Assembly: GCF_009766085.1 (NCBI RefSeq)
Contig: NZ_LMUF01000023.1
Span: 1 to 64,000 of the forward strand
Reading direction: 5' to 3'
DNA length: 64,000 nt
Source: Burkholderia sp. S171
GTDB taxonomy: Bacteria > Pseudomonadota > Gammaproteobacteria > Burkholderiales > Burkholderiaceae
The notes under the pieces are model-generated. The model was not told where the DNA came from, did not search any database, and saw only the letters and a program-made list of their open reading frames with translations. Position 1 is the stretch's first letter. The number at the start of each line of letters is the position of its first letter. The position numbers and the translations under genes are program-made. This document shows, one piece after another, positions 51,361-60,607 of this stretch.

Positions 51361-52311
51361 ATGAACCCCGCTTTCTCAGTCGTCTTCCTCACTACTCTAA
51401 GCGGCGCTGCGCAGGGCCTGTTGATCGCGCTCGTCGGCGTGGAGACGGCAGCGCATCTTGGTCTTCTCGCAGCGCCGCCAACGGCGTTCTATGTCACGGG
51501 TGCCGCGTTGTCAGTCGCACTTGGCGGGCTTGGACTCATCGCTTCGTTCTTCCATCTCGGGCATCCTGAACGCGCGTGGCGAGCGGTTGCCATGTGGCGG
51601 ACCTCGTGGTTATCGCGTGAATGCCTTTGCCTGCCGGCGTTTCTTGCGTGCGCGTTTTTCTACGGCGTCGCGCACTGGTTCGCCTCGCCATGGTCGCTCG
51701 CGTTGGGGGCGCTGGGTGTGCTCGCGAGCGCTGCGCTGTTCGTGTGCTCGGCCATGATCTATGCATGCCTGCGTTTCCTGCAGGAGTGGGCCACGCCGCT
51801 TACCTTGGCTAACTTCGTTCTGCTCGGCTGCGCGTCCGGGTTCACGGCGGTCACTGCGTTGAGTGCGTGGTTCGCGCCTTCACTGACCGCCGGCCTTGCC
51901 GCCTGCGCGTGCGCGCTGACGCTTGCCGGTTGCGCGAGCCGGTCGGCATCGCTTGTACGCAATGCGCGACTGCGGCCGAAGTCCACCGTGCAGAGCGCAA
52001 CCGGTATCAAGAACGCCAAGGTCGTGCAGGTATCACGCGGTTTCACGGCCGGCGCATTCAACCTGCGCGAGTTCTTTCACGGTAAATCGGCAGGCACGCT
52101 GCGTGGGGTCAAGTGGGGATTTCTCGCGACGGCGTTCGTGGCACCCATTGTGCTGATGGCGTTGGGCGCTGGCGTGCATTCAATCGGCGTCTCGGTCGTC
52201 CTGCTGGGCGCGGCGTGTCTCGTGCAGTACGCCGGCCTCGTGGCGGAACGATGGTTCTTCTTCGCCGAGGCGAAGCATCCGCAGAACCTTTATTACGCAC
52301 GAGTGGGATGA
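51361..52311 (+). CDS. soeC: Membrane anchor subunit (DmsC/SoeC type)
   Basis: A 316-residue membrane protein with about eight hydrophobic helices, matching the DmsC anchor family. The helix-2 text LGGLGLIASFFHLGHPERAWRAVAMWRTSWLSRE is typical (SFFHLGHPxRAWRA). It would pass electrons to quinone. It starts 11 nt after soeB, with AAAGGA upstream. It contains no haem ligand pattern I can point to with confidence. Confidence 0.86.
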   Translation: MNPAFSVVFLTTLSGAAQGLLIALVGVETAAHLGLLAAPPTAFYVTGAALSVALGGLGLIASFFHLGHPERAWRAVAMWRTSWLSRECLCLPAFLACAFFYGVAHWFASPWSLALGALGVLASAALFVCSAMIYACLRFLQEWATPLTLANFVLLGCASGFTAVTALSAWFAPSLTAGLAACACALTLAGCASRSASLVRNARLRPKSTVQSATGIKNAKVVQVSRGFTAGAFNLREFFHGKSAGTLRGVKWGFLATAFVAPIVLMALGAGVHSIGVSVVLLGAACLVQYAGLVAERWFFFAEAKHPQNLYYARVG

Positions 52312-52801
52312 CGCCTGGCTTGGCGTCGCGGTCGTACGTCGCCTGAGATCACTACAGCGGAGCAGATTGCTCCCGGAGCAACAAGTATTGCGTTGCTCCC
52401 TTCAAACCCACGCATGCGAAACGATCGGCGGCACGTTAGAACCGCTGGGTCATTTCGCGTGCTCAATACACGCGTGAAATATTGCGTAAGGCCTTGAGAA
52501 GGTCGCCTCCTTTTCGATCGGTTCATTCGCTAGAAAACTAGGATCATCCCCTTAACGAACTCAGCCTTTAGTTCTGCGCCGAAAGGACGCTCTCGCATAG
52601 GCGATGGCGAACCGCGCATGGTCGACAGGTATCGGAAACGTGGGCGATGAAACGTGAACCTTGACGCGTCATCAGACATGCTTCCGGGAGTCGGCGTGCG
52701 ACCGTTCGTTTCAAGACTACTGCTTAAAAAGCTTAGCCGGGCGAATGGAAGGCATCGTGTTCGATCACCGCAACTTCAACGATGGATCAACGGGGGCAGG
52801 T
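52312..52801. other. Intergenic region without a supported gene
   Basis: About 490 bp. A short perfect inverted repeat, TTGCTCC (52367-52373) with GGAGCAA (52375-52381), lies 55 bp after soeC and a third GTTGCTCC follows at about 52392; it could act as a weak terminator. I see no gene. Confidence 0.45.
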
Positions 52802-53287
52802 ATGACAAGGTCAGGAAAATTGGAATCGAAACTGTTCAACGTGAGGCGTGCTGCCGGGACTGCCACGCTGGCGTTATTGCTGTTGGGCGCTGGCTTTTCC
52901 GGATCCGCGCAGGCCGCGAGTTTCCATTGCGGCAAGAAGGTTTCAAGCTCGGAAAAGCTCGTTTGCAACGATCCCGAACTGTCGTCTCTTGACGATAAAC
53001 TGGCGATCTCCTACAAGCGCGCGAAAGACGTTACGCCCGACACCGCAGCGTTTGAGGACGACCGCGTCAAGCAGTGGCAGTGGCGTCAGCATAACTGCAA
53101 GGACAAGATCTGCGTGATCAACTGGTACAACCGTCGGATCAGTGAGCTCGATGCGGACTTCAATCAGGGAAGCGAAAACCAGGTTACCGTGCTTAAGGCC
53201 AGCCTTGCTGAGCAAAATCTGGTGCCCCCGGCTCAAGCCGCGGTATTGAGGATGAAAGGCGACGCGGGTTCCTTGTCGATGCAATAG
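52802..53287 (+). CDS. Exported LprI-like protein
   Basis: A 161-residue protein with a signal peptide (TATLALLLLGAGFSGSAQA). The mature part matches the lysozyme-inhibitor LprI/DUF1311 pattern: FHCGKKVSSSEKLVCNDPELSSLDDKLAISYKRA, with later paired cysteines in WRQHNCKDKICVINWYNRRISEL. I chose the ATG at 52802, after GGGGGCAGG; an upstream extension has no signal peptide. Family members sit in the periplasm, and some inhibit lysozyme. Confidence 0.78.
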   Translation: MTRSGKLESKLFNVRRAAGTATLALLLLGAGFSGSAQAASFHCGKKVSSSEKLVCNDPELSSLDDKLAISYKRAKDVTPDTAAFEDDRVKQWQWRQHNCKDKICVINWYNRRISELDADFNQGSENQVTVLKASLAEQNLVPPAQAAVLRMKGDAGSLSMQ

Positions 53288-53507
53288 CGTGGGGACGCTG
53301 CTTGTCTAATGGGGGTTCCTTGTGCGCAGGACTTCGTTAGCTGGCAGTGACTATTCCGAGCGCGTACTGTCTTTCTGGCAGTCGATCCTGCTAAGGCCGA
53401 ACCAACGATCCCTTGGTTAGGCCTTAGCACGCCTCGTGCGAATGCGTTACAGCTTGGCGCAGGATATCGCTTGGCAAGCGACATCCGAGTAGCAACCAAT
53501 CGTTGAT

Positions 53508-53741
53508 TTACTTGGTCCCTGGCTGTTCAAAAGGGGACCGCGGCAAGGGCTCGCCATCTACGAACGCCGTGGCGCTACGTACGGCAAACTCGAAGGCACA
53601 GTCACGATTGGCGAACTGTCCAAGATTGCCAAGCGAGGTCGCTTCGCCATCCTCCTCCAGAATGGAAACGCGTGCGAGGAACGTGTTGCCTAGTCTTGTT
53701 ACCGACGGTTGAATAGCCGCACCATGATGATAAAAGACCAT
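53508..53741 (-). CDS. Small protein of unknown function
   Basis: A 77-residue cytoplasmic protein (MVFYHHGAAIQPSVTRL..., ending PRSPFEQPGTK). I chose the ATG at 53741 because AAAGGAG stands 5-6 nt upstream, a strong site; the in-frame ATG 12 codons earlier has none. The text GNTFLARVSILEEDGEATSLGNLGQFANRDCAFEFAVRSATAFVDG looks like a small alpha/beta domain. I recall many short paralogues in Burkholderia without known function. Confidence 0.68.
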   Translation of the reverse strand: MVFYHHGAAIQPSVTRLGNTFLARVSILEEDGEATSLGNLGQFANRDCAFEFAVRSATAFVDGEPLPRSPFEQPGTK

Positions 53742-54463
53742 TGCATCTCCTTTCATAAATTGTCGAGCCTCGATCACTGTAGTCCCGCCATTCGCTGAAA
53801 AAAATATTAATTTTCCGCGTCAGGCACATAATTAAAAGCAGAAGCCCCGCATCTGAATAATCGGCACGTTCACCCGATACGCACACGCGAGCGAGGGCTG
53901 AACGTGGCATTAAAGTGTTGAAGGGGGAACATAAGACCGCTCGAACGGACAGTCTTATGAAGCTACGCGGATCAGACGACCAGGATGTGACGCGCGGTGA
54001 CGTGAGGACTTCCAGGCTAATCGAAGCGCCGGGCGGCGAACGCCTGCGCGCTGTAATCTTAGCCGTTGAACGAGACATACATCGCAGCAGAATTCGGCGT
54101 CCGACCACGTGGTCGGGGAAGCCCCGTGCTGAGACATGACCTCATAGGCAATGCGCAGAATCCATCGGCTCTTCGTTGAAAGGCAAGCCTGCATTTTTCG
54201 AAACGCATCGCAGCGTGATTGACATCATTGTGCTGGAGAATGAGGGTGCGAGCGCAACCGGTGTCCCGGTTATATCAAGCCTGGGGTGCTTGAGTCGCAC
54301 GCGCGTAGCTAATGACGTTGCTTTAAGGATCATCCAATCGAATGCGTATTCTTCGGCCTCTCATGCTTCAGATCGTGACCGACAAGCCGATCGCGTTGTT
54401 AGCGCAATCCGGTTCCCCCACGTCGAATCCCACTCCCCAGCGGCAAGTTTGCAGGCGGTCCTT
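53742..54463. other. Poorly resolved region before the flippase-like gene
   Basis: About 720 bp. The flippase frame is open from 54176, but its first 90 residues do not look like a conserved protein and begin with TTG. I see no other supported gene. Confidence 0.4.
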
Positions 54464-55474
54464 GTGACCGCGCACACACGTAACCTCGCGATCCTGTTTG
54501 CCTTGCTTGGGGTCGGTCTCTCAATGGGCGTGCCGTTGGTATTGGGCTCGCACGCGCTACTGGCCGGCCTTAGCACCGTCCCCGTAGATGTATTCCTGGT
54601 GCTGGCTGCAAGCGCCGCCGTAAGCGCGCTAGCGAAAGCCGGCAAGCTGCAACTCATGCAAACCACGCTTGGCGTGCGTATCCCTTTAATGCGCACGTTT
54701 GCGATCACGCTCGTGACTGATTTTGCATTCCTGGTGTCACCGCTGGGAGCCGCCGGGTATGGGGTTAATATCGCCTTGCTGCAGCGCGCGGGGGCGTCGT
54801 GGGCGATCGCCACCACGGTTGTCGGCGCTGACCAGGCGCTCGACCTGACGTTCTTCGGGGTAGCGGTCCCAATCGCGCTTTTGTTCTCCATCGGCCCGCT
54901 GGCTTATCTGCTCCCGAGGGTGAGTTTATCCACGGTCACCGCGACGCTCGCAAGTCTCGGCATATTGATGGGCGCTCTTTGGATGTGCCGCCGCTATGTC
55001 GCGCGCGCCCTTGGCGCAGCGGGCCATCTCGTTCCCTGGTTCAGGGCGCGGCGGTCCCGCTGGGACAAATTTCGCCACAGTGTGCATCAGCAGTGGCGGC
55101 TACTCATCACAGGGCCTCGTGACCGCTTAGTCGCACTGTTGCTGCTGACCACGCTGCAATGGCTGCTTCGCTATAGCGCCCTATGGTTCATCTTGCTGGA
55201 ACTCGGGTACCGGTTGCCACTTGGATTCGTGCTCGCGGTGCAGGCAGTGGTGTTGCACGCGGCTCTCTGGACCGGCGTACCTGCAGGTGGGGGCGGTGGC
55301 GATCTGGCGCTTGCAGCCGCGTTCGCGGCCTGGGTTCCGCGGGCAGCCCTGGCGACGGCCCTGGTTCTTTGGCGATTCGCGACACTCTACTGCCCGCTGA
55401 TGCTGGGCGTCGTCGGCTTTCTCGCGCTTGCGTGGCACCGCCGTGCGGCCACGGCTGTTCCCGCTCGCGACTGA
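54464..55474 (+). CDS. Lysylphosphatidylglycerol synthase TM-region family protein (flippase-like)
   Basis: A membrane protein of about 336 residues with seven or more helices (LAILFALLGVGLSMGVPLVLG, FAITLVTDFAFLVSPLGAAGYGVNIALLQRAG, LLLTTLQWLLRYSALWFILLELGYRLPLGF). It matches the LPG_synthase_TM/YbhN-HpnL family, membrane proteins linked with lipid or polyprenol-glycan export. The start is uncertain: no in-frame ATG exists near the first helix, so I used the GTG at 54464; TTG at 54449 is possible. It is convergent with a glycosyltransferase, which suggests shared lipid-linked substrate handling. Confidence 0.7.
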   Translation: MTAHTRNLAILFALLGVGLSMGVPLVLGSHALLAGLSTVPVDVFLVLAASAAVSALAKAGKLQLMQTTLGVRIPLMRTFAITLVTDFAFLVSPLGAAGYGVNIALLQRAGASWAIATTVVGADQALDLTFFGVAVPIALLFSIGPLAYLLPRVSLSTVTATLASLGILMGALWMCRRYVARALGAAGHLVPWFRARRSRWDKFRHSVHQQWRLLITGPRDRLVALLLLTTLQWLLRYSALWFILLELGYRLPLGFVLAVQAVVLHAALWTGVPAGGGGGDLALAAAFAAWVPRAALATALVLWRFATLYCPLMLGVVGFLALAWHRRAATAVPARD

Positions 55475-55489
55475 TGCTTTAAAGGAATA

Positions 55490-55510
55490 CTTTGAAGGAG
55501 TACTTCAAAG
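55490..55510. terminator. Hairpin between convergent genes
   Basis: CTTTGAAG (55490-55497) and CTTCAAAG (55503-55510) are perfect inverted copies around GAGTA. It lies between two converging genes and may stop both transcripts, though it lacks a T-run. Confidence 0.45.
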
Positions 55511-55515
55511 GAACC

Positions 55516-56280
55516 TCAAGCCACGTTGTCGCGCGGGCTCCTGATTCTGACAATGAACGGCGCATGCCCGGCATGATCGACCCTTAACGAAAAGAGATGA
55601 CATGTCTGTGACAGGAGCGCGAGCGGATAGCTGGCTTTCAACAAGTCGGCGATCATGCGCCATTCCGCGCGAACGCCCGCCCAGTAGCCGAGTTTTTCGG
55701 TCTTGCGCGCTTGCGTTACCTTCGGCCAGTGGGTGACTGCAATCGAGAGCCTGCGTTCGATGATCAGGCGGTTCATGAACACCTCGATGCCAAAGCGCGG
55801 CAAGCGGTGAATTTCCTTGAGCGCCTCGCTTAGCAGTTCTTTCCTGACCACGCGCTCACCCGAAACGAAATCCAGGCCGATGGCGCGAAACAGCAGCAGG
55901 CTGTTCTGCCGCAGGCTCAGGCTGACGTCCGCGGTGCCATTCAAAACGGGGGCGGCGAGTGCGGTGATGTGTTCGCTGGCGAGCCCCTTGAGGTCTGCAT
56001 CGAGCAGCATCAGCAACGCGTTCTCGGCTGCGGCGATACCCACGGCCATCGCCGCGCTTTTACCGCGGTTCACCGGGCACGTAATCAGCCTGACAGAGGG
56101 GAAGCGCCTGACGATCTCGGCGGTGCCGTCGGTCGAGCCGTCATCGACCACGATAACCTCGGCGAGCAGCGGATGTACCGTTGCAACGGCCAGCACCGCG
56201 CTGATCCGCGGGGCTTCGTTAAATGCGCAAATGATGCATGAAACACGGTGGCGATCAGGCAATGTGGAATGGGCAGTCAT
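55516..56280 (-). CDS. Family 2 glycosyltransferase
   Basis: A 254-residue GT2 enzyme. The N-terminal nucleotide-sugar fold reads VSCIICAFNEAPRISAVLAV, then EVIVVDDGSTDGTAEIVRRF with the DD of the GT-A fold, and LMLLDADLKG with the metal-binding DxD. GERVVRKELL and IEVFMNRLI in the second half resemble glycan-lipid transferases. I chose the ATG at 56280; upstream residues to 56460 look non-coding. It lacks the membrane helices of dolichol-phosphate mannosyltransferase homologues such as ArnC. Confidence 0.85.
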   Translation of the reverse strand: MTAHSTLPDRHRVSCIICAFNEAPRISAVLAVATVHPLLAEVIVVDDGSTDGTAEIVRRFPSVRLITCPVNRGKSAAMAVGIAAAENALLMLLDADLKGLASEHITALAAPVLNGTADVSLSLRQNSLLLFRAIGLDFVSGERVVRKELLSEALKEIHRLPRFGIEVFMNRLIIERRLSIAVTHWPKVTQARKTEKLGYWAGVRAEWRMIADLLKASYPLALLSQTCHLFSLRVDHAGHAPFIVRIRSPRDNVA

Positions 56281-56431
56281 GCGGACGGCAGATGAGCGAT
56301 TGGAGAACGCGGCGTTAAGTGCCGCTAAGGCCGCAGCGCGCCGCTGCTGAGCGCGTTTTGCGATCTGGCATCCTACCGCATGAAGCGTGACACCAAGTCC
56401 GTCCAGAACAGAGCGCTGCCGGCTACCCTGC

Positions 56432-57325
56432 TCACGGCATTTCCCGCAGCATGTCGACAAACGCTTTTAGCCCTGACGGCACATGACGATGCCCAGGGTA
56501 ATAGAGGAACAATCCGGGGATGGACGGGCACCGGTCGTCCAGCACCGTCACGAGCTTCCCGGTATCGATAAACGGCTTTGCAGTGTGGTCCGGCACGTAG
56601 GCAATCCCCATTCCGTCTGCGGCGGCCTCGGTCATCAACCCGGGATGATCGAGGGTCAGCGGACCGGGCACATCGACAGTCAACTCCTGGCCGTGCTTCT
56701 CGAACTCCCATCGATAAAACTTGCCGCTTGGCAGGCGCACGCGAATGCAAGCGTGATCCTTGAGATCGTCCGGCGCGAGCGGCGCCTTGTGTCTCGCGAG
56801 ATAGGCGGGCGACGCGACCGCAAGAAAGCGCACGGGGCCGCCGAAGCGCACAGCAATCATGTCCTGCGGCAGTGCTTCGCCAAGTCGTACACCAGCGTCG
56901 AAACCACCGGCGACAATATCGACCAGCCGGCCCTCCGTTACCAGATCGACCGACATGTCCGGATAGCGCGCAAGGAAGGCCGGGACAACCGATTGCATGA
57001 GCAGGCGCGCGGCCGGTTCACTCGCGTTGATACGAAGCGATCCACTAGGACGACTACGCACCGCATCGACTTCTTCCAGCGCAAGGTCAAGCTCCCTCAG
57101 CACAGGGTGTAAGCGGGAGACGAGACGTTCGCCAGCCTCGGTGGGAGAGACGCTGCGTGTCGTGCGGTTTAGCAGACGCACGCCCATCTTCAGTTCAAGC
57201 GTTCGCATCATGTGGCTGAGCGTGGAGGGCGAAACCCCCAGTTCGTCCGCCGCCTTGCGGAAGCTGCGATGCGTGACGATCGCGGCCAACGCGGTCAGGT
57301 CGCCCAGAGCGGGCCGGTCATTCAT
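56432..57325 (-). CDS. LysR-family transcriptional regulator
   Basis: A 297-residue LysR regulator. The winged helix opens DLTALAAIVTHRSFRKAADELGVSPSTLSHMMRTLELKMGVRLLNRTTRSVSPTEAG. The substrate-binding domain contains RLLMQSVVPAFLARYPDMSVDLVTEGRLVDIVAGGFDAGVRLGE, the usual text of the group that guards redox genes. It is divergent from the SDR gene at 57447, the standard arrangement for local control. Confidence 0.92.
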   Translation of the reverse strand: MNDRPALGDLTALAAIVTHRSFRKAADELGVSPSTLSHMMRTLELKMGVRLLNRTTRSVSPTEAGERLVSRLHPVLRELDLALEEVDAVRSRPSGSLRINASEPAARLLMQSVVPAFLARYPDMSVDLVTEGRLVDIVAGGFDAGVRLGEALPQDMIAVRFGGPVRFLAVASPAYLARHKAPLAPDDLKDHACIRVRLPSGKFYRWEFEKHGQELTVDVPGPLTLDHPGLMTEAAADGMGIAYVPDHTAKPFIDTGKLVTVLDDRCPSIPGLFLYYPGHRHVPSGLKAFVDMLREMP

Positions 57326-57446
57326 GGCTAATTTTCACCAAGTCATCCAATATCGTGCGGATAGTATCAGGAATAGACGAGGTCTAGCATGGTCTTCAAG
57401 GCACGTCGCAAACCTGCGGCGTGGCTCTCTTTTGGGGACAATTCAT

Positions 57447-58280
57447 ATGGCTCAAACATGGTTTATTACCGGTAGCTCTTCCGGATTCGGGCGCGTGCTG
57501 ACCGAGAAACTCTTGGCGCGCGGCGACCGCGTGGCGGCGACGTTGCGCAAGGTACACGCCCTCGACGACTTGAAAGAGCAATTCGGCGATCGCCTCTGGG
57601 TGGCGTCGCTGGACGTGACGGATACGGAAGCCATTCGGCAGGTAACCAGCCGGGCATTTGCGGAGTTGGGGCGTATCGATGTTGTCGTCAGTAACGCCGC
57701 TTACGGCTTGATCGGCGCAGCGGAGGAGTTAAGCGACGAACAGATCCGTCAGCAAATCGACACCAACCTCATCGGCTCGATCCAGGTCATACGCGCCGTG
57801 CTGCCGCATTTGCGGAACCAAGGCGGTGGCCGGATCCTGCAGGTGTCGTCAGAGGGCGGGCAGATCACGTATCCGGACTTCAGCCTGTATCACGCGACGA
57901 AATGGGGAATCGAAGGCTTCGTTGAGGCAGTCGCTATGGAAGTCCCATCGTTCGGGATCGAGTTTACGATCGTGGAGCCGGGGCCCGCAAAAACGAGCTT
58001 CAGAGGGGGCATTGTCAAATCGGCGCCCATGGCAATCTACGGCAACACGCCGGCCGGTGATGTCCGGCGCGCAATCGAAACGGGTTCGTTCGTGTTGAAA
58101 GGCGATCCGGTGAAGATGGCCCAGGCGATGATCGATAGCGTCGAACGTACGCCTGCGCCGCTGAGGTTAACCTTGGGCAGCGACGCTTTTGACAGGGTTC
58201 GCGCCGGGCTGTCGAAACGGCTTGCCGATCTCGAAGCGCAGGAAGACATCGCCCGGTCGACCGAGCTGGACGACGCGTGA
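57447..58280 (+). CDS. Short-chain dehydrogenase/reductase
   Basis: A 277-residue SDR. The cofactor motif is TGSSSGFGRVL near residue 8 and the active-site YHATK is near residue 150, with VSNAAYG and the catalytic Ser in ILQVSSEGGQ. I chose the ATG at 57447, after GGGGA. A longer frame upstream overlaps the LysR gene and is not credible. Substrate unknown; the divergent LysR gene probably regulates it. Confidence 0.9.
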   Translation: MAQTWFITGSSSGFGRVLTEKLLARGDRVAATLRKVHALDDLKEQFGDRLWVASLDVTDTEAIRQVTSRAFAELGRIDVVVSNAAYGLIGAAEELSDEQIRQQIDTNLIGSIQVIRAVLPHLRNQGGGRILQVSSEGGQITYPDFSLYHATKWGIEGFVEAVAMEVPSFGIEFTIVEPGPAKTSFRGGIVKSAPMAIYGNTPAGDVRRAIETGSFVLKGDPVKMAQAMIDSVERTPAPLRLTLGSDAFDRVRAGLSKRLADLEAQEDIARSTELDDA

Positions 58281-58307
58281 TTAATTGCCGTAACTCAATA
58301 ACGTAGC

Positions 58308-59210
58308 TCAGTGTTTCCCGTAGACGTCGTTGTTGTTCGCGACTATTTGCGGTCCGCGTCGGAGCTTGTGTTTTTCGTGCGCTTGCCGATGTGTCGCGAT
58401 CGGAGAATCGCCCACTTGGTTGACCTTTACGGCCATGACCTGGTTTGCGCCCGACTGCGTGACGGCACGGAGAAGCATTACGCGCGCTTCGGAATCGGAT
58501 ATGTCGCTTGCCAATGCATCGCCCGCCGATCGCAGGACGCACGGCACGTCGCCAGCCTGCTCGCAGGCTCGGGCGAGGCCCAAGGCTGAATCTCTTGCGC
58601 GTTCGCGCTGGACCAGTTCGTTGTTGATTCGCCGAACATCAGCCCGTTGATCCGCGCCTGGAGGAAGCATCGCCAGTTGCTGCCGAGCGGTGTTCAGCTC
58701 GCCTCGTACCATGGCTGACTGCACCGCATCGACGGTTCTCATCGCATCGATCGAGGTGTTTTTAGCAGTGACCGGCGCGTTGATGCTGCCCGGCTGAGCG
58801 GCGACAACGAGGCCGTTTTCAGCGATCGGCCCGCTCCCGGCCTTAACTTCGGAGTTGTTGGGTGCGGACCCGTCATACAGGTAGGCAGCGCCCGCAATCA
58901 GTGCCGTCAGCGTGATGAGGGCGGCTCCGGCAAATTTGATGCGCCGGCTCGACAGGCTGCGTGAGGCGAAGGTAGAAGTTGCCGGTTTAGATTCGCTCGG
59001 ATAGGGCGAATTGACCGGCGTCGGCTTCTTGTAGAGCCGGTCGGGAAAATCCTCTTTCGGTACTGCTTCGGGCGAGGATAAATCGGCTGCGCTCGCGGTT
59101 GCGGGTTTTGCTCCGCATCGCGAACACGCCGCGTCAGGCGATGCAAGCACGTTGCCGCAGACGAGGCAATCACTGGCGGTTTCTTGGGTACGCACGTTGA
59201 AGTCGGTCAT
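58308..59210 (-). CDS. Zinc-ribbon membrane protein of unknown function
   Basis: A 300-residue protein. The N-terminus has a zinc-ribbon (CLVCGNVLASPDAACSRCGAK, residues about 15-35). A Pro/Ser-rich cytoplasmic linker leads to one membrane helix (FAGAALITLTALIAGAAYLY, about 95-115). The periplasmic part is helical, with RGELNTARQQLAMLPPGADQRADVRRINNELVQRERARDSALGLARACEQAGDVPCVLRSAGDALA, a TPR-like pattern. I chose the ATG at 59210. I recall Burkholderia proteins of this plan without known role. Confidence 0.72.
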   Translation of the reverse strand: MTDFNVRTQETASDCLVCGNVLASPDAACSRCGAKPATASAADLSSPEAVPKEDFPDRLYKKPTPVNSPYPSESKPATSTFASRSLSSRRIKFAGAALITLTALIAGAAYLYDGSAPNNSEVKAGSGPIAENGLVVAAQPGSINAPVTAKNTSIDAMRTVDAVQSAMVRGELNTARQQLAMLPPGADQRADVRRINNELVQRERARDSALGLARACEQAGDVPCVLRSAGDALASDISDSEARVMLLRAVTQSGANQVMAVKVNQVGDSPIATHRQAHEKHKLRRGPQIVANNNDVYGKH

Positions 59211-59569
59211 CAAAAGGCTTGGAAAAGCATTATGCGGGTCACGGTGTTTTCTTGCGGCGCGGGTGCGGATCGATGCGGAAGCGTTCAACCCAAGTTGAGC
59301 CTGCCTTGCAGCGAAGGCCATACCTGGTTGTATCTGGAACGGCCCGTTTGGACTATTCGCGGCTCGCTGCTTATTTTCGCTCTAAAGCGTTACTTTAACG
59401 TGCCACGCCCGTGACGCTAAATTGCGCGTCGCTTCGTCGGCTAGCGAATTCGCTGTTTCGGGCGGGTCTTGACCATGCCCGATTTTTTCTATCAGCGATG
59501 TTGTATGCCGCACGCGAGCCGCTCGAATGCTGTCGCAAGGGCACTTATTGTGAACGGCAAAGAACGCGC
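59211..59569. other. Intergenic region without a supported gene
   Basis: About 360 bp between the zinc-ribbon gene start and the enoyl-CoA hydratase stop. I see no gene and no strong structure. Confidence 0.5.
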
Positions 59570-60376
59570 TTATTTCGTACTCCCATGCCGTCCCTTACCG
59601 ACGGCAAAGCGGCTCGCACCCGCGAGCCCTTCGGCAAACACCGCTGCATAGCCGCCCGCGCCTTCGCGGAGCAGTGCATCGGTCAGATCGTCGGCGACTG
59701 CGTTGTCGTAGATCGAGCGACGGTCGGCGCGCATCGCTGCTTGGGGCAGGGCGGCGAGTTCGCAGGCAAGCGTTTCAGCCGCCGCACGCGAGCCGCCGCG
59801 CTCGACCTTCCGATTAGCGAGACCGATCGCCAGCGCCTCGCTGGCATCGACGGCACGCCCGGTGAGAATCAAGTCCATCGCGCGCGACATCCCGATCAGG
59901 CGAGGTAGCCGCAGCGTGCCGCCATCGATGAGCGGCACACCGAAACGACGGCAGAAAACACCTAGCACCGCATCCTCTTCGACGATTCGCAAGTCGCACC
60001 ACGCCGCGAGTTCCAGACCGCCCGCCACCGCATGCCCGGCGATGGCCGCGATGACCGGCTTGCTGAGCATCAGCCGCGTGGGTCCCATCGGCCCCGGGCC
60101 TGTGCCGTCGGCATGGATTTCGTTGCGATGTTCGGCATCGTTCAGTGCAGTGAGGTCTGCACCCGCGCAAAACGTGCCTCCCGCGCCCCACAGCACGGCG
60201 ACCGCAAGCGAGTGATCAGCGTCGAAAGTTTCGAAGGCTGTGCGCAGGGCATCGGCGACTTGCCGGTCGACCGCGTTTCGACGCTCGGGCCGGTCGAGCA
60301 CGACCGTCGCGACACGCGAATCCATCGGATGCAATTCGAGCCGGACGTGGTCTCCGAAGCGCGTGACCTGTGGCAT
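59570..60376 (-). CDS. Enoyl-CoA hydratase/isomerase family protein
   Basis: A 268-residue crotonase-fold protein. The first oxyanion-hole strand is FCAGADLTAL and the second is HAVAGGLELAAWCDLRI. The second glutamate expected of classical hydratases is not evident: the segment reads EEDAVLGVFCRRFGVPLIDGGTLRLPRLIG, with GVPLIDGGT where many hydratases have an E. It may therefore be a crotonase-like hydrolase or isomerase. I chose the ATG at 60376, preceded by AGGAG at 6-nt spacing. Confidence 0.83.
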   Translation of the reverse strand: MPQVTRFGDHVRLELHPMDSRVATVVLDRPERRNAVDRQVADALRTAFETFDADHSLAVAVLWGAGGTFCAGADLTALNDAEHRNEIHADGTGPGPMGPTRLMLSKPVIAAIAGHAVAGGLELAAWCDLRIVEEDAVLGVFCRRFGVPLIDGGTLRLPRLIGMSRAMDLILTGRAVDASEALAIGLANRKVERGGSRAAAETLACELAALPQAAMRADRRSIYDNAVADDLTDALLREGAGGYAAVFAEGLAGASRFAVGKGRHGSTK

Positions 60377-60607
60377 GGCAGTTCTCCTGAGCAAACGGCA
60401 TCCGAGAAAGCATACGCCGCCGGATCTCGAGACACGCACGTCCGCGATGCTTCAGAAAATAGTTGGCGAGCCATGTCGATTCGTGAACGCGCCGGGCGTC
60501 GTGTGGATAGGGCGGTGATCCGGCGCTGCAATGCGATGCAATGGAACCAGATCCGAACGATATCGCTTCGTGCCCTCAATCTATTCACAACGAAACGGAG
60601 AGCGTTC

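Noticed and set aside
47624..52311. Formate dehydrogenase or DMSO reductase
   Set aside because: No Tat signal peptide on subunit A and no formate dehydrogenase accessory genes nearby; the three-subunit plan plus sulfonate genes fits SoeABC better. Not fully excluded.
56997..57446. Longer N-terminus for the SDR protein
   Set aside because: The extension overlaps the divergent LysR gene antisense, and the Rossmann motif begins right after the ATG at 57447.
60032..60607. Longer N-terminus for the DUF1428 protein
   Set aside because: The extra residues are antisense to the enoyl-CoA hydratase gene and the family starts with MTYVDGF.
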